From Pseudescherichia sp039594205 (GTDB lineage Bacteria; Pseudomonadota; Gammaproteobacteria; Enterobacterales; Enterobacteriaceae): a stretch of 64,000 nt of DNA. The translations under genes were made by a program, and so were the position numbers. The notes below the pieces were generated by a model that was not told where the DNA came from, made no database searches, and was given only the letters and a program-made list of their open reading frames with translations. Below are positions 40,303 to 48,733 of the stretch, piece after piece. The stretch's first letter is position 1. Each line of letters begins with the position of its first letter. Location of the stretch: NCBI GenBank assembly GCA_039594205.1, contig JBCNNW010000003.1, positions 58,621 through 122,620 of the forward strand, given 5' to 3'.

Positions 40303-43300
40303 AGGCGTAGCGCACGCGCTCTTCAGCCAGAATAAACTCCGGCGATACGCTCGGACTCCACGAGTCGTCGCCGCCTACGCCCATATGAAACGCATCGAGG
40401 TTAAGCCAGCAGCCCTCCTCTTCCTGCAGCAGATGGTGATGCGTCGTCTCATGGAGCTGACGCTGGCCGTAGCGACTCAGAGAGAAGTGAAAGCGCCCGT
40501 TAATCCGGTGCCCGCCGTACTCCAGCTGACGCGTATCGCAGCGCAGCCCGTTATCGCTGGGGAAAATGTAGGGCGTATGCAGCGCGCTCAGCGGCAGCGT
40601 CCAGCGTCCCTGGCTCGCCGCCAGCCTACGGTCCGGGTAGTTCTCATGTGGCCCCAGGCCCAGCCAACTGGCGGACTCCTCTACCGCAGCCAGCTGGCAG
40701 CTGAGACCGACTCTCGCCGGCGGGGGAGCGTCAGTCGCGATCTGCACCTCAACCTCACCGTGCAGCACGCCGTGACCGTCGATGCGCCAGCGCTTATCGC
40801 TGATAAACAGCACCTTATCCCCGTGCGCCCAGGCGTGCCGGGTGGTAATAACCACTTCTCCAGCGCTCTCCTGCGCCGCGCAGTGCAACAGACGCGGCGT
40901 CATGGCATACATGCCCGCCGCCTTCCAGCGTTCAACCCAGGCGTTGGGATCGATACGCGTCACCTCGCTAATGCCGATATCATTATCAAGCGGCGCGCGG
41001 GTGAACTGATCCCGCACCGGCGTCAGCAGCGTCGGCGTCTCGCCGCACCACCACTGCTCCAGATCGCCGCTACGGCGTGAGAAGTGCCAGCGCCGATCCT
41101 GCCAGCTAATGCTATAGGCCTCGTCGCTGATAGCCAGCGTCGCGCCGGTGCCCTTCTCCTCCTGAGGCGTAATCGCCAGCGGCGCTGGCAACCGCCACTG
41201 ATCCCACGCGCAGCGATGGTTCTCCGGCGACCATGCGGTAGCCTGCAGCTGGTAAACCTCAACGTTAAGCCATACCTCCCCCGCTATGGCCGACAGCGCA
41301 GGGGCGTCAATCTCCAGCCGCTGCACGCCCTGAGGCAGGATCGTCAGCGGCTGCTCCCCCTCGGCAAGCACCTCGCCGTCGCGGGCAATGTTCCAGCGCA
41401 GCACGTCGTTATCCGTCTGGCGGAAGAGGTAATCGCTGTGGATCTCAACCACCAGCGGCGCGGTGCTGAGCAGGTGGAACTGGAAAAACTGCTGCGCGCG
41501 CTGGGCCTCATAGAGGGCCGGGTGCGGGGTACGATCCGGGAAGACCAGCCCGTTCATGCAGAACTGGCGATCGTTCGGCGTATCGCCAAAATCACCGCCG
41601 TAGGCCCAGAAGGCGTTGCCGTTTTCATCCCGCTTCGTCAGCGCCTGGTCGACCCAGTCCCAGACAAAGCCGCCCTGCAGGCGGGGATTATCACGAAACG
41701 CCTGCCAGTATTTGGCAAAGCCGCCGAAGCTGTTGCCCATTGCATGGGCGTACTCGCAGAGGATCAGCGGCCGGGTCTCATCCGGCAGCGCGATCCACTT
41801 CTTAATCGACCACTTCGGAACGGCGGGGAATGGCTGGTCCATATCGACACGGGCATACATCGGGCAGATGATATCGGTGGCGGCCGTGTTCGCTCCGCCG
41901 CCCTCATACTGTACCGGACGCGTCGGATCGCTGGACTTCACCCAGCGGTAGAGCGCGTCGTGGCTTGCGCCGTGGCCGGACTCGTTCCCCAGCGACCAGA
42001 TAATAATGGAGGGATGGTTGCGGTCGCGCTGCACCATGCGGGTGACGCGCTCGCTCATCGCAGGGAACCACTGCGGATCGTCCGCCAGCCGGCTCATCGG
42101 CACCATGCCGTGAGTTTCAATATTGGCTTCGTCAACGACGTAGAGGCCATAGCGATTGCACAGCCGATACCAGAGAGGATGGTTCGGGTAGTGAGAGCAG
42201 CGCACAGCGTTAAAGTTATGCTGCTTCATCAGCTCGATATCCCGACGCATGGTGGCCTCGTCCACCGCCTGGCCGTTTTCCGGGTGGTGCTCATGACGGT
42301 TGACCCCGCGGATCAGCAGCGCCTTGCCGTTGACTTTCAGCTGACCGTGACTAATCTCCACCTTGCGCACGCCTACGTCGCAGGCTTCGACCTCCAGCAG
42401 CCTGCCCCCGGCATCCAGCAGCGCGACGGTGAGCCGGTAGAGATGCGGTGTCTCGGCGCTCCAGAGATCCGGCTTCTCCAGAGAGAGATCGACGCTCAAC
42501 CGCTCCGCCCATGCCCCGCGCTCGTCCACAATTGCGCTGCCGGGGCGCTGCGCTGCGCTGGCGATCTGCTCCTCACCGCGCCACAGGGTTACGGCCACCC
42601 GACAGTCGGTCAGCTCACCGGCAAGCTGCACGGTGGTATTTATTCGGGCATGGTTAAAATCCGCATTGAGCGTGGTCTCGACCTGAAAATCGCTGATGTG
42701 CGTTGCGGGCTTATGCAGCAGCACCACGTCGCGGAAGATACCGCTCATGCGCCACATATCCTGATCCTCCAGATAGCTACCGTCGCACCAGCGCAGCACC
42801 ATCACCGCCAGGCGGTTTGCCCCCGGTCGCAGCACCGCGCTGAGGTCGAACTCTGCGGGCAGGCGACTGTCCTGGGAATAGCCAATCCACTCTCCGTTAC
42901 ACCAGAGATAGAAGGCAGAGTTGACCCCTTCAAAGATAATCCGCGTCTGACCGCTGGTCAGCCATGCCGCATCCACGTCAAACGTCAGCGAGTAGCAGCC
43001 GGTGGGATTCTCCGCCGGGACATGCGGCGGCGTGACCGGGATCGGGTAGGTGACGTTGGTGTAGATCGGCGTATCAAAGCCCTGCATCTGCCAGTTAGAG
43101 GGAACCGGCATCGCGACGGCGCTGGCGCAATCCTCTTCTATCCATGTTGCCGGCACCGCTTCCGGGGCGGAGTAGAAGCTAAACCGCCACTCGCCGTTGA
43201 GCAGTCGCCATGAGGGCGAGCCGCTGTCCCGGGCCGCCGCTTCGGCGTTACGCCAGCTGCGCAGCGGGACATGCATTGGCAGGCGATTCCATTGGGTCAC

Positions 43301-43357
43301 AACCGGGTTTTCCCAGTCGCGGCGGGCAAGCAGGGTGTTCAGTGCAGCAGTGGACAT
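40283..43357 (-). CDS. lacZ: LacZ, beta-galactosidase
   Basis: A 1024-residue glycoside hydrolase family 2 enzyme that splits lactose and makes allolactose. The acid/base glutamate is E459 in WSLGNESGHG and the nucleophile is E535 in ILCEYAHAMGNS, two positions off the E. coli numbering. All five domains appear present. It follows lacI on the same strand with a lac-type operator between them. No lacY or lacA follows: the 3' end overlaps pdeB. How lactose enters the cell is not shown in this window. Confidence 0.96.
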   Translation of the reverse strand: MSTAALNTLLARRDWENPVVTQWNRLPMHVPLRSWRNAEAAARDSGSPSWRLLNGEWRFSFYSAPEAVPATWIEEDCASAVAMPVPSNWQMQGFDTPIYTNVTYPIPVTPPHVPAENPTGCYSLTFDVDAAWLTSGQTRIIFEGVNSAFYLWCNGEWIGYSQDSRLPAEFDLSAVLRPGANRLAVMVLRWCDGSYLEDQDMWRMSGIFRDVVLLHKPATHISDFQVETTLNADFNHARINTTVQLAGELTDCRVAVTLWRGEEQIASAAQRPGSAIVDERGAWAERLSVDLSLEKPDLWSAETPHLYRLTVALLDAGGRLLEVEACDVGVRKVEISHGQLKVNGKALLIRGVNRHEHHPENGQAVDEATMRRDIELMKQHNFNAVRCSHYPNHPLWYRLCNRYGLYVVDEANIETHGMVPMSRLADDPQWFPAMSERVTRMVQRDRNHPSIIIWSLGNESGHGASHDALYRWVKSSDPTRPVQYEGGGANTAATDIICPMYARVDMDQPFPAVPKWSIKKWIALPDETRPLILCEYAHAMGNSFGGFAKYWQAFRDNPRLQGGFVWDWVDQALTKRDENGNAFWAYGGDFGDTPNDRQFCMNGLVFPDRTPHPALYEAQRAQQFFQFHLLSTAPLVVEIHSDYLFRQTDNDVLRWNIARDGEVLAEGEQPLTILPQGVQRLEIDAPALSAIAGEVWLNVEVYQLQATAWSPENHRCAWDQWRLPAPLAITPQEEKGTGATLAISDEAYSISWQDRRWHFSRRSGDLEQWWCGETPTLLTPVRDQFTRAPLDNDIGISEVTRIDPNAWVERWKAAGMYAMTPRLLHCAAQESAGEVVITTRHAWAHGDKVLFISDKRWRIDGHGVLHGEVEVQIATDAPPPARVGLSCQLAAVEESASWLGLGPHENYPDRRLAASQGRWTLPLSALHTPYIFPSDNGLRCDTRQLEYGGHRINGRFHFSLSRYGQRQLHETTHHHLLQEEEGCWLNLDAFHMGVGGDDSWSPSVSPEFILAEERVRYAFSWRQA

Positions 43358-43373
43358 ATCGACCTCATTATTT

Positions 43374-43392
43374 TTGCGAAGCGCTCACAATT
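43374..43392 (-). promoter_or_regulatory. lac operator upstream of lacZ
   Basis: Read on the minus strand: AATTGTGAGCGCTTCGCAA. The left half equals the E. coli lac operator half-site AATTGTGAGC, and the right half is a degenerate inverse. It ends 16 bases before the lacZ start. A TTTACC -35-like hexamer lies upstream. A TGTGA half-site further upstream may be a weak CRP site. Confidence 0.75.
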
Positions 43393-43475
43393 TTCTGTAC
43401 GATGCCCGGACAAGGAAAAAAGGTAAAGGATCGTCCTCGCCATAAGCGGGGTCGATCACAAAAGCGGGGAGGTTT

Positions 43476-44462
43476 TCAGGCCGAGCTGCGAACGATCAGC
43501 GTTACCGACAGCAGCGTCTGGCTTAGCGCATCCTCTGCGGGTGGCTGAAGCAGCCAGTCAACGCTGCGCTCTCCTGCCTCTTTAAAAGCCTGACGTATCG
43601 TGGTCAGCGGCGGCGTATACCATGCGCTGTCGGCGGTATCGTCATAGCCGATAACCGAGATCTGACCGGGTACGGCGATACCCTTTTCCGCACAGGCGCG
43701 CAGTACACCAAGGGCCATCTGATCGTTGGCCACCAGAATAGCCTCGGGCAGCGGCCGGGAGGCCAGCAGCTGGCTGGCCTGTTCATACCCTGAGGCCGCA
43801 CTCCAGTCGCCGTGCGCGCTGGCCGCTGGGGTGACGTTTGACTGTGCCAGCGTCTCCAGCCAGCCCGCAAGACGCGCGCGTGCCGATACCGAGCTGGGTG
43901 GCCCGGCGAGCAGGGCAATAACACGATGGCCCAGGGTCAACAGGTGCTCTGCCCCCAGCCTTGCCCCTTCTGCGGCATCAAATACCAGGCTATTCACCTG
44001 CGCCGTCGGGCTGACGTCGAGAAACAGCGTTGGCGTCGGATGCGCCAGCGCAGCCAGCGCTTCGGCCTGATCGTCCTCCAGCGGCAGGTTGATCAGCAGC
44101 CCGGTAACCCGCTGAGCCAGCAGCTCCTGCAACGCCAGCACACAGGCTACCTGCGTCGCCTGCTCGGGCATAGCGATGATCACCCCAGCCCCGGCCTGCG
44201 CGGCGCGGTTTTTCACCGCCGAGGCGATCTGCGACGGCGCATGGAGAGCCAGATCGCTGGTGAGCAGCCCGAGAGTGCGGCTACGCTTGCCCGCCAGCTG
44301 CTGCGCACCCCGGTTGGGAACGTAGTTCAGCTCGCGCATGGCGAAGAGTACTTTCTCGCGGGTACGCGCTGAGACGTGCTCCGCCTGGTTAATGACGCGG
44401 GAGACGGTCTGGTAGGAGACGCCCGCGTAACGGGCGACATCATAAAGCGTAATGGGTTTCAT
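43476..44462 (-). CDS. lacI: LacI, lactose repressor lacking the tetramerisation tail
   Basis: A 328-residue LacI/GalR-family repressor. The helix-turn-helix YDVARYAGVSYQTVSRVINQ and hinge LNYVPNRGAQQLAGKRS match E. coli LacI closely, as does the core (SLALHAPSQI in E. coli against DLALHAPSQI here; LLAGPPSSVSARARLAGW). E. coli LacI has 360 residues and ends with a leucine heptad helix that makes tetramers; this protein stops before it, so it should be a dimer unable to loop DNA. An operator-like site upstream suggests autoregulation. Confidence 0.92.
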   Translation of the reverse strand: MKPITLYDVARYAGVSYQTVSRVINQAEHVSARTREKVLFAMRELNYVPNRGAQQLAGKRSRTLGLLTSDLALHAPSQIASAVKNRAAQAGAGVIIAMPEQATQVACVLALQELLAQRVTGLLINLPLEDDQAEALAALAHPTPTLFLDVSPTAQVNSLVFDAAEGARLGAEHLLTLGHRVIALLAGPPSSVSARARLAGWLETLAQSNVTPAASAHGDWSAASGYEQASQLLASRPLPEAILVANDQMALGVLRACAEKGIAVPGQISVIGYDDTADSAWYTPPLTTIRQAFKEAGERSVDWLLQPPAEDALSQTLLSVTLIVRSSA

Positions 44463-44517
44463 GGCGTTACCTGGCAGCTGGCGTGCCGCCAGTGTAACCC
44501 AAACTACTTACCGTTGC

Positions 44518-44531
44518 TGTGAGCGCTTCGC
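44518..44531 (+). promoter_or_regulatory. Second lac operator core upstream of lacI
   Basis: TGTGAGCGCTTCGC is identical, over 14 bases, to the core of the lacZ operator but lies on the opposite strand, between yczE and lacI. It is 56 bases from the lacI start. Confidence 0.65.
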
Positions 44532-44535
44532 GGGT

Positions 44536-45150
44536 TTACAACGCGCTCTCCTGCGGCTGGGGGGCGGACGTAATCGGGGATGGCTGGCGAAACCACGGCA
44601 GGCAGAGCTGGATCAGCGGGCCAATCGCCAGCGCGTAGAGCACCGTTCCGACGCCAAAGGTGCCGCCCATTGCGCAGCCCAGCAGCAGGACGCTTACCTC
44701 AATGGCGGTACGTACCACGCGCACCGACCAGCCGGTGCGGGCGTTGATGCCGGTCATCAGGCCGTCGCGCGGACCGGCACCGAACCCGGCACCAATGTAC
44801 ATTCCGGTCGCCAGCGCGTTGACCACCACCGCAGCAGCCAGCAGTAGACTGCGGGCTGGCAGCGACGCCAGCGGGGGCATCAGGGCCAGCGCGGCGTCTG
44901 CAGCTAATCCAATCATCACCACGTTACTGATGGTGCCCAGGCCCGGACGCTGGCGCAGAGGGATCCACAGCAGCAGTACCAGCGCGCCGACGGCGATCAT
45001 CACGAGACCAATATTGAGTGAAAGGAGCTTCGCTACGCCGAGATGAAACACGTTCCACGGGTCGGCGCCGAGATCCGCCCGGACAAACATGGCGGTAGAG
45101 ACGCCGTAGAGCGTCAGGCCGATATAGAGTTGCAGGAGTCGCCGCAGCAT
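44536..45150 (-). CDS. yczE: YczE-type membrane protein
   Basis: A 204-residue protein of the YczE/YitT family with five to six membrane helices. LQLYIGLTLYGVSTAMFVRA, DLGADPWNVFHLGVAKLL and GTISNVVMIG are family-typical. It is divergent from a MocR-type regulator gene (YczR), a pairing common in enterobacteria and bacilli. The function is unknown; the pairing suggests a transporter or sensor under the regulator's control. Confidence 0.8.
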   Translation of the reverse strand: MLRRLLQLYIGLTLYGVSTAMFVRADLGADPWNVFHLGVAKLLSLNIGLVMIAVGALVLLLWIPLRQRPGLGTISNVVMIGLAADAALALMPPLASLPARSLLLAAAVVVNALATGMYIGAGFGAGPRDGLMTGINARTGWSVRVVRTAIEVSVLLLGCAMGGTFGVGTVLYALAIGPLIQLCLPWFRQPSPITSAPQPQESAL

Positions 45151-45192
45151 AGTTCACCTCATTCAATCAAAGAGAGTGACATCCTCTCTCTT

Positions 45193-45217
45193 ACTGGCAT
45201 TATCATTAATGACCAGT
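45193..45217. promoter_or_regulatory. Inverted repeat in the yczE/yczR promoter region
   Basis: ACTGG and CCAGT flank an imperfect core containing CATTA and TAATG, in the 87-base divergent region and 21 bases before yczR. It is a candidate site for YczR. A second inverted repeat, AAGAGAG / CTCTCTCTT, lies just to its left. Confidence 0.4.
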
Positions 45218-45237
45218 TTTGAAAAAGTGGACTGCCT

Positions 45238-46665
45238 ATGTCATCACGTCGTTTTGGAAGCCAGTCGCTGGTGCGTCTGCTGGGCCAGTGGCAACATACC
45301 CCCTCGCGCACGCCGCTCTGGCAGCAGCTTGCCCAGGCGCTACGGATGCTGATCCTTGACGGTCGGCTGGCACTGGAGACTCGCCTGCCGGGGGAGCGCG
45401 AGCTGGCTGCGGCGCTCGGTATTAGTCGTACCACCGTGGCCAGCGCGCTGGCACAGCTGCGTGACGAGGGATTTCTTTTTAGCCGCCACGGCAGCGGCTC
45501 TATTGTAATGCTGCCTGAAAGCAGCCGCACGGTGCCAACTCGCACCAATGCAGGCAGCGCGCTGGATCTCTCCACCGCCTCGCTGGGGGCCAGCCCGGAG
45601 ATTCATCAGGCGTACCAGCAGGCACTGACCGCCATGCCGCAGCACTTCGGCTCTACTGGCTACGATCAGCAGGGGCTGCTGACATTACGCGAAGCGATTG
45701 CCAGCCGCTACGGCGCACGTGGTCTGCCAACCCGACCTGATGAGATCATGATTGTTAACGGAGCACTCAGCGGATTCGCGCTGATCCTGCGCCTGCTGAC
45801 CGGACCGGGGGATCGGGTGGTGGTGGATCACCCCACCTACCCACTGGCGATAGCGGCGATTGAGGGGGCATCCTGCCGACCGGTTGGTGTCGCGCTGCCA
45901 GCGCAGGGCTGGGATACCGACGGGCTGGCAGCGACCATCGGCCAGACCTCGCCGAGGCTCGCCTACCTGATGCCGGACTTTCATAATCCCACCGGCCGCT
46001 GTATGGACGCTGCAACCCGGCAAACCGTAGCGGAGATTGCGGCCCGCACGCGCACCACGCTGGTAGTGGACGAAACCATGACCGATCTCTGGTATGACGC
46101 CCCGCCCCCGCCCCCGCTGGCTGCTTTCAGCCCGGATGCGTCGGTAATCTCTCTCGGCTCTGCTGCCAAAAGTTTCTGGGGCGGCCTGCGGCTGGGCTGG
46201 ATCCGCGCCCCGGCCCGCACTATCGCCTCGCTGGTTCAGATGCGTGACACCCTTGATCTGGGTACGCCGGTGCTGGAGCAGCTCGCTGCCCGCTGGCTGA
46301 TTGAAAATGGGGAGTCGTTTTTGCCTGCTCATCGAAAAATGCTTGCTGGACGCCGCGACGACTGCCTGCGCCTGATGCAGGACATTTTTCCGGCGTGGCA
46401 GACGCAACTCCCGCAGGGTGGACTCTCTTTCTGGGTAGAACTGCCGGAAGCGCTGGCAACGCGATTTGCCACCGGCGCGGAGAGCGTGGGTATTCATCTG
46501 GGCGCGGGAACGCGCTTTGGTCTGGCGGGCGCGTTTGAACGTTATTTGCGGATGCCGTTCACCCAGCCGGAGGCAGTGTTACAGGAGGCATATATGGCCC
46601 TACAGCCAATATGGTCTTCATTAATTAACCAGCCGCCAATTATACGGCAGCGGAAATATATATAA
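45238..46665 (+). CDS. yczR: YczR, MocR-type GntR/aminotransferase regulator
   Basis: A 475-residue fusion of a GntR winged helix (about residues 25-90; LPGERELAAALGISRTTVAS) with a fold-type I aminotransferase domain. The PLP lysine is K311 in SLGSAAKSFWGG, and the cofactor aspartate region is VVDETMTDLWYD. Such proteins sense PLP or an amino compound and regulate a neighbouring gene, here presumably yczE. A run of five prolines interrupts the loop after the aspartate. Confidence 0.87.
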   Translation: MSSRRFGSQSLVRLLGQWQHTPSRTPLWQQLAQALRMLILDGRLALETRLPGERELAAALGISRTTVASALAQLRDEGFLFSRHGSGSIVMLPESSRTVPTRTNAGSALDLSTASLGASPEIHQAYQQALTAMPQHFGSTGYDQQGLLTLREAIASRYGARGLPTRPDEIMIVNGALSGFALILRLLTGPGDRVVVDHPTYPLAIAAIEGASCRPVGVALPAQGWDTDGLAATIGQTSPRLAYLMPDFHNPTGRCMDAATRQTVAEIAARTRTTLVVDETMTDLWYDAPPPPPLAAFSPDASVISLGSAAKSFWGGLRLGWIRAPARTIASLVQMRDTLDLGTPVLEQLAARWLIENGESFLPAHRKMLAGRRDDCLRLMQDIFPAWQTQLPQGGLSFWVELPEALATRFATGAESVGIHLGAGTRFGLAGAFERYLRMPFTQPEAVLQEAYMALQPIWSSLINQPPIIRQRKYI

Positions 46666-46672
46666 TGTGACC

Positions 46673-46692
46673 GCGATCGGTTAGCCGATCGC
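46673..46692. terminator. Hairpin between convergent yczR and a small gene
   Basis: A perfect eight-base stem GCGATCGG / CCGATCGC with a TTAG loop between two convergent stop codons. No T-run on either side, so termination strength is uncertain. Confidence 0.45.
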
Positions 46693-46699
46693 AGTATCG

Positions 46700-46912
46700 T
46701 TACTGCCGGGGAATAGGAAAACCTTTCAGCGCAATAATAAAACTTTCGCCCTGCTTTTTTATTTTTGCGCCCGCATCACACCACTCTGATGCAATACGAA
46801 AAAATTCATCGGTCCCGACGTTCCAGTTCAGACGAACCTGCTTCACGTAGCCGGAGCGCAGCTGCTCGCAGGCTTCAGCATAGTTGCTGGCGGTAGACTG
46901 TAGCGGCTTCAT
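46700..46912 (-). CDS. Small protein of unknown function in an RHH operon
   Basis: A 70-residue product (MKPLQSTASNYAEACEQLRS then GYVKQVRLNWNVGTDEFFRI). I do not recognise a family. Its ATG overlaps the stop of the upstream ribbon-helix-helix gene by four bases, so the two are coupled. The order of an RHH gene followed by a small gene recalls toxin-antitoxin or regulator-target pairs, but no toxin motif is seen. Confidence 0.65.
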   Translation of the reverse strand: MKPLQSTASNYAEACEQLRSGYVKQVRLNWNVGTDEFFRIASEWCDAGAKIKKQGESFIIALKGFPIPRQ

Positions 46913-47157
46913 TTTTTCTTCTTCAGCAGTTTACGTAACGCCTTGATCTCTTTAACACTGAGGGCCGATGCGTTCTCTTCTTCCGTATGCTGGCTGTCGA
47001 TATCTTCCTCTGAGACAGCATCGTCATGAGACTCAAAGGCCAGCATGAGCAACTTCTCAGTTGCGGTGCTTAAGTTCTCATTATTCGCCTCTGCATACTG
47101 GCGAAGTTTCTCTTTTACTGCTTCGTCAATTTTTACATTTAACACTGCGCTGACCAT
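46909..47157 (-). CDS. Ribbon-helix-helix small regulator
   Basis: An 82-residue protein whose N-terminal half (VLNVKIDEAVKEKLRQYAEA then NNENLSTATEKLLMLAFE) fits a ribbon-helix-helix DNA-binding fold: a beta strand followed by two helices. The C-terminal half is acidic and ends in KALRKLLKKKK. AAAGGGAT precedes the ATG. It is the first gene of a two-gene unit, and a repeat array of 11-base periodicity lies 124-173 bases upstream. Confidence 0.7.
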   Translation of the reverse strand: MVSAVLNVKIDEAVKEKLRQYAEANNENLSTATEKLLMLAFESHDDAVSEEDIDSQHTEEENASALSVKEIKALRKLLKKKK

Positions 47158-47280
47158 GATTATCCCTTTCGGTATAAATGAGACGAGTAATTAATACACC
47201 AGCTTTATACGTTGATCCAGAAATAATTTTTCTGAAGCGCCGTCGATCACATTACTGCAATATTACTGTGGCAGGAATAT

Positions 47281-47335
47281 ATGACATAAAAATGACAACA
47301 CCATTTCAGTTTAATGACAAATAGATGTCAGACAA
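47281..47335 (-). promoter_or_regulatory. Array of 11-base repeats resembling extended Pho boxes
   Basis: On the minus strand five consecutive 11-base units begin CTGACAT, TTGTCAT, CTGAAAT, TTGTCAT and ATGTCAT, each followed by four mostly A/T bases. The PhoB half-box is CTGTCAT plus four A/T bases at the same period, with five to six of seven bases matched in each unit. TAATAT, a possible -10, lies 15 bases past the last heptamer; canonical Pho promoters have about 10. PhoB binding is an inference. A site for the RHH protein is the main alternative. Confidence 0.5.
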
Positions 47336-47370
47336 TACGACAGAGGCGTGATTTCAGATAAGGCTAAAGA

Positions 47371-47398
47371 TTGCCGATGCGGAAGCCGCACCCGGCAA
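47371..47398. repeat. REP-like hairpin
   Basis: TTGCCGATGCGG and CCGCACCCGGCAA form an imperfect hairpin of REP type, 29 bases from the 3' end of the exported-protein gene. Confidence 0.55.
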
Positions 47399-47426
47399 TA
47401 CAGGGTTCAGGCAAGAAGTAAACCGA

Positions 47427-48035
47427 TCAGGAAGCCGGAGGCGTTAACGGCTGAAGATCGTTGCTGCTCACCCAGCCGGGCGTCGTCTCTCCACTGCCGT
47501 TAACAAACTCAACTTTTGTCCAACCCGCCTGCTTCTCTATTACGCCCACCACATCGCCTTTAACGATCCAGGCTTTACGTCGGGTCGCGGCAGCAGGCGT
47601 GGCGCTCAGATAAGCGCGCGGGCTGCTCACCTGCATCAGCGTTTGCCAGCGTGTCTGCTGTGTCGTCTCCAGCTCCAGGCCTGTGGCAATTTCAGGCATC
47701 ATCACACTCATACAACCCGCATGATTTTGCCCATCGGGAATGGTTAATGTGACCCCCGTTGAATTAGCCGCGATATAGCCCGGAAGAACAGAGGAAGACC
47801 AGGAGGTGATCTTGTCCGGCTGCTGCGCTGAAACATGGCCTGTCAGAAAGAAGGTGCAGGTACGCTTCACGCTATCTCCAGCCGATTCTGAGTAGTACCC
47901 CGTGATATTTCCCGTCGGTGAAACGGCCAGCAGCAGACCTTCGTACATGCCAGACTGTAGCGCTGTGGCATACGATGAAAATGCCATCATTAAGAGTGAA
48001 AAACCGCAAACGATACGCGTCGTTTTAGTTGTCAT
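47427..48035 (-). CDS. Exported protein with C-terminal SH3-like domain
   Basis: A 202-residue protein with a signal peptide (cleavage near SYATA, residue 25). The central part has three cysteines (CTFF, CMSV among them). The C-terminal segment AWIVKGDVVGVIEKQAGWTK then VEFVNGSGETTPGWV has the spacing of a bacterial SH3 domain, which often binds peptidoglycan or proteins in the periplasm. I do not recognise the N-terminal part. AGAAGGAACG precedes the ATG. It is a monocistronic unit between ffs and the RHH operon. Confidence 0.65.
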   Translation of the reverse strand: MTTKTTRIVCGFSLLMMAFSSYATALQSGMYEGLLLAVSPTGNITGYYSESAGDSVKRTCTFFLTGHVSAQQPDKITSWSSSVLPGYIAANSTGVTLTIPDGQNHAGCMSVMMPEIATGLELETTQQTRWQTLMQVSSPRAYLSATPAAATRRKAWIVKGDVVGVIEKQAGWTKVEFVNGSGETTPGWVSSNDLQPLTPPAS

Positions 48036-48119
48036 TGTCGTTCCTTCTCCAGATTTTCAACTGAAAAAATATACGAGTAGCAGGATAAAAATGACAGCAG
48101 GAAAGTGGAGAGCAGAAAT

Positions 48120-48233
48120 GGGTGGGGGCCCTGCCAGCTACATCCCGGCACACACGTCATCTGCTCTGGCTGCTTCCTTCCGGATCTGACCTGGTAAACA
48201 GAGTAGCGTTGCGGGAGAACCAACAGGGCCCCC
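48120..48233 (-). ncRNA. ffs: 4.5S RNA of the signal recognition particle
   Basis: The 114-base sequence, read on the minus strand, begins GGGGGCCCTGTTGGTTCTCC, contains the conserved GTCAGATCCGGAAGGAAGC tetraloop region that binds Ffh, and ends GGGCCCCCACCC. Length and base pairing of the two ends match E. coli 4.5S RNA. It lies next to ybaZ, as in E. coli. Confidence 0.97.
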
Positions 48234-48387
48234 ATTGAGAGCGTTGTTAACCAACGCGCGGACGCATTATTACCGTATGGCCCGGCAATTGCAAGCCGCG
48301 GACTGCTGGATGCTGGTTTATTGCGCAGCCGCCTCTTCACAGGCCAGCACGCGCTGATTATGCTGGTGAAATACTCTTCAGGAAACC

Positions 48388-48702
48388 ATGATGGCAGACA
48401 ACGACTCTTTTCCCCAGCGGGTGTGGCAAATCGTCGCCGCGATACCGCCCGGCTCGGTGACCACCTACGGCGAGGTAGCGCGGCTGGCCGGTTCACCTCG
48501 TGCGGCACGCCAGGTAGGCGGCGTGCTCAGACGCCTGCCGGAGGGCAGCACGCTGCCGTGGCATCGGGTGGTGAATCGTCAGGGGCAGATCTCCCTCACC
48601 GGGCCAGATCTGCAGCGCCAGCGTCAGGCTCTGCTCGCCGACGGCGTTCAGGTATCAGGCAGTGGACAGATAGATTTAGCGCGGTATCGCTGGAGATATT
48701 AA
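48388..48702 (+). CDS. ybaZ: YbaZ (Atl), alkyltransferase-like protein
   Basis: A 104-residue member of the O6-alkylguanine transferase-like family. The motif that is PCHR in active transferases is PWHRV here, so it binds O6-alkylguanine and flags it for nucleotide excision repair but cannot transfer the alkyl group. SPRAARQVGGVLRRLPEGST forms the DNA-binding helix and arginine finger. The E. coli protein as remembered has an N-terminal extension that is absent here. Confidence 0.92.
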   Translation: MMADNDSFPQRVWQIVAAIPPGSVTTYGEVARLAGSPRAARQVGGVLRRLPEGSTLPWHRVVNRQGQISLTGPDLQRQRQALLADGVQVSGSGQIDLARYRWRY

Positions 48703-48729
48703 AAAACCCTCTCCAGGGGAGAGGGTTTT
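48703..48729. terminator. Bidirectional terminator between ybaZ and ybaY
   Basis: AAAACCCTCTCC / GGAGAGGGTTTT with a three-base loop. The A and T runs serve both convergent genes. Confidence 0.9.
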
Positions 48730-48733
48730 ATGA

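Noticed and set aside
41084..43213. 709-codon open frame antisense to lacZ
   Set aside because: It is complementary to an intact lacZ with all catalytic residues; high G+C codon bias opens antisense frames, and the product is low in recognisable motifs.
44090..44110. LacI-family regulator of some other sugar
   Set aside because: Close core and hinge similarity to LacI, adjacency to lacZ and lac-type operators make LacI the best call.
48120..48240. G/C-rich inverted repeat near ybaZ as a terminator or mobile-element end
   Set aside because: It is the two paired ends of the 4.5S RNA gene.
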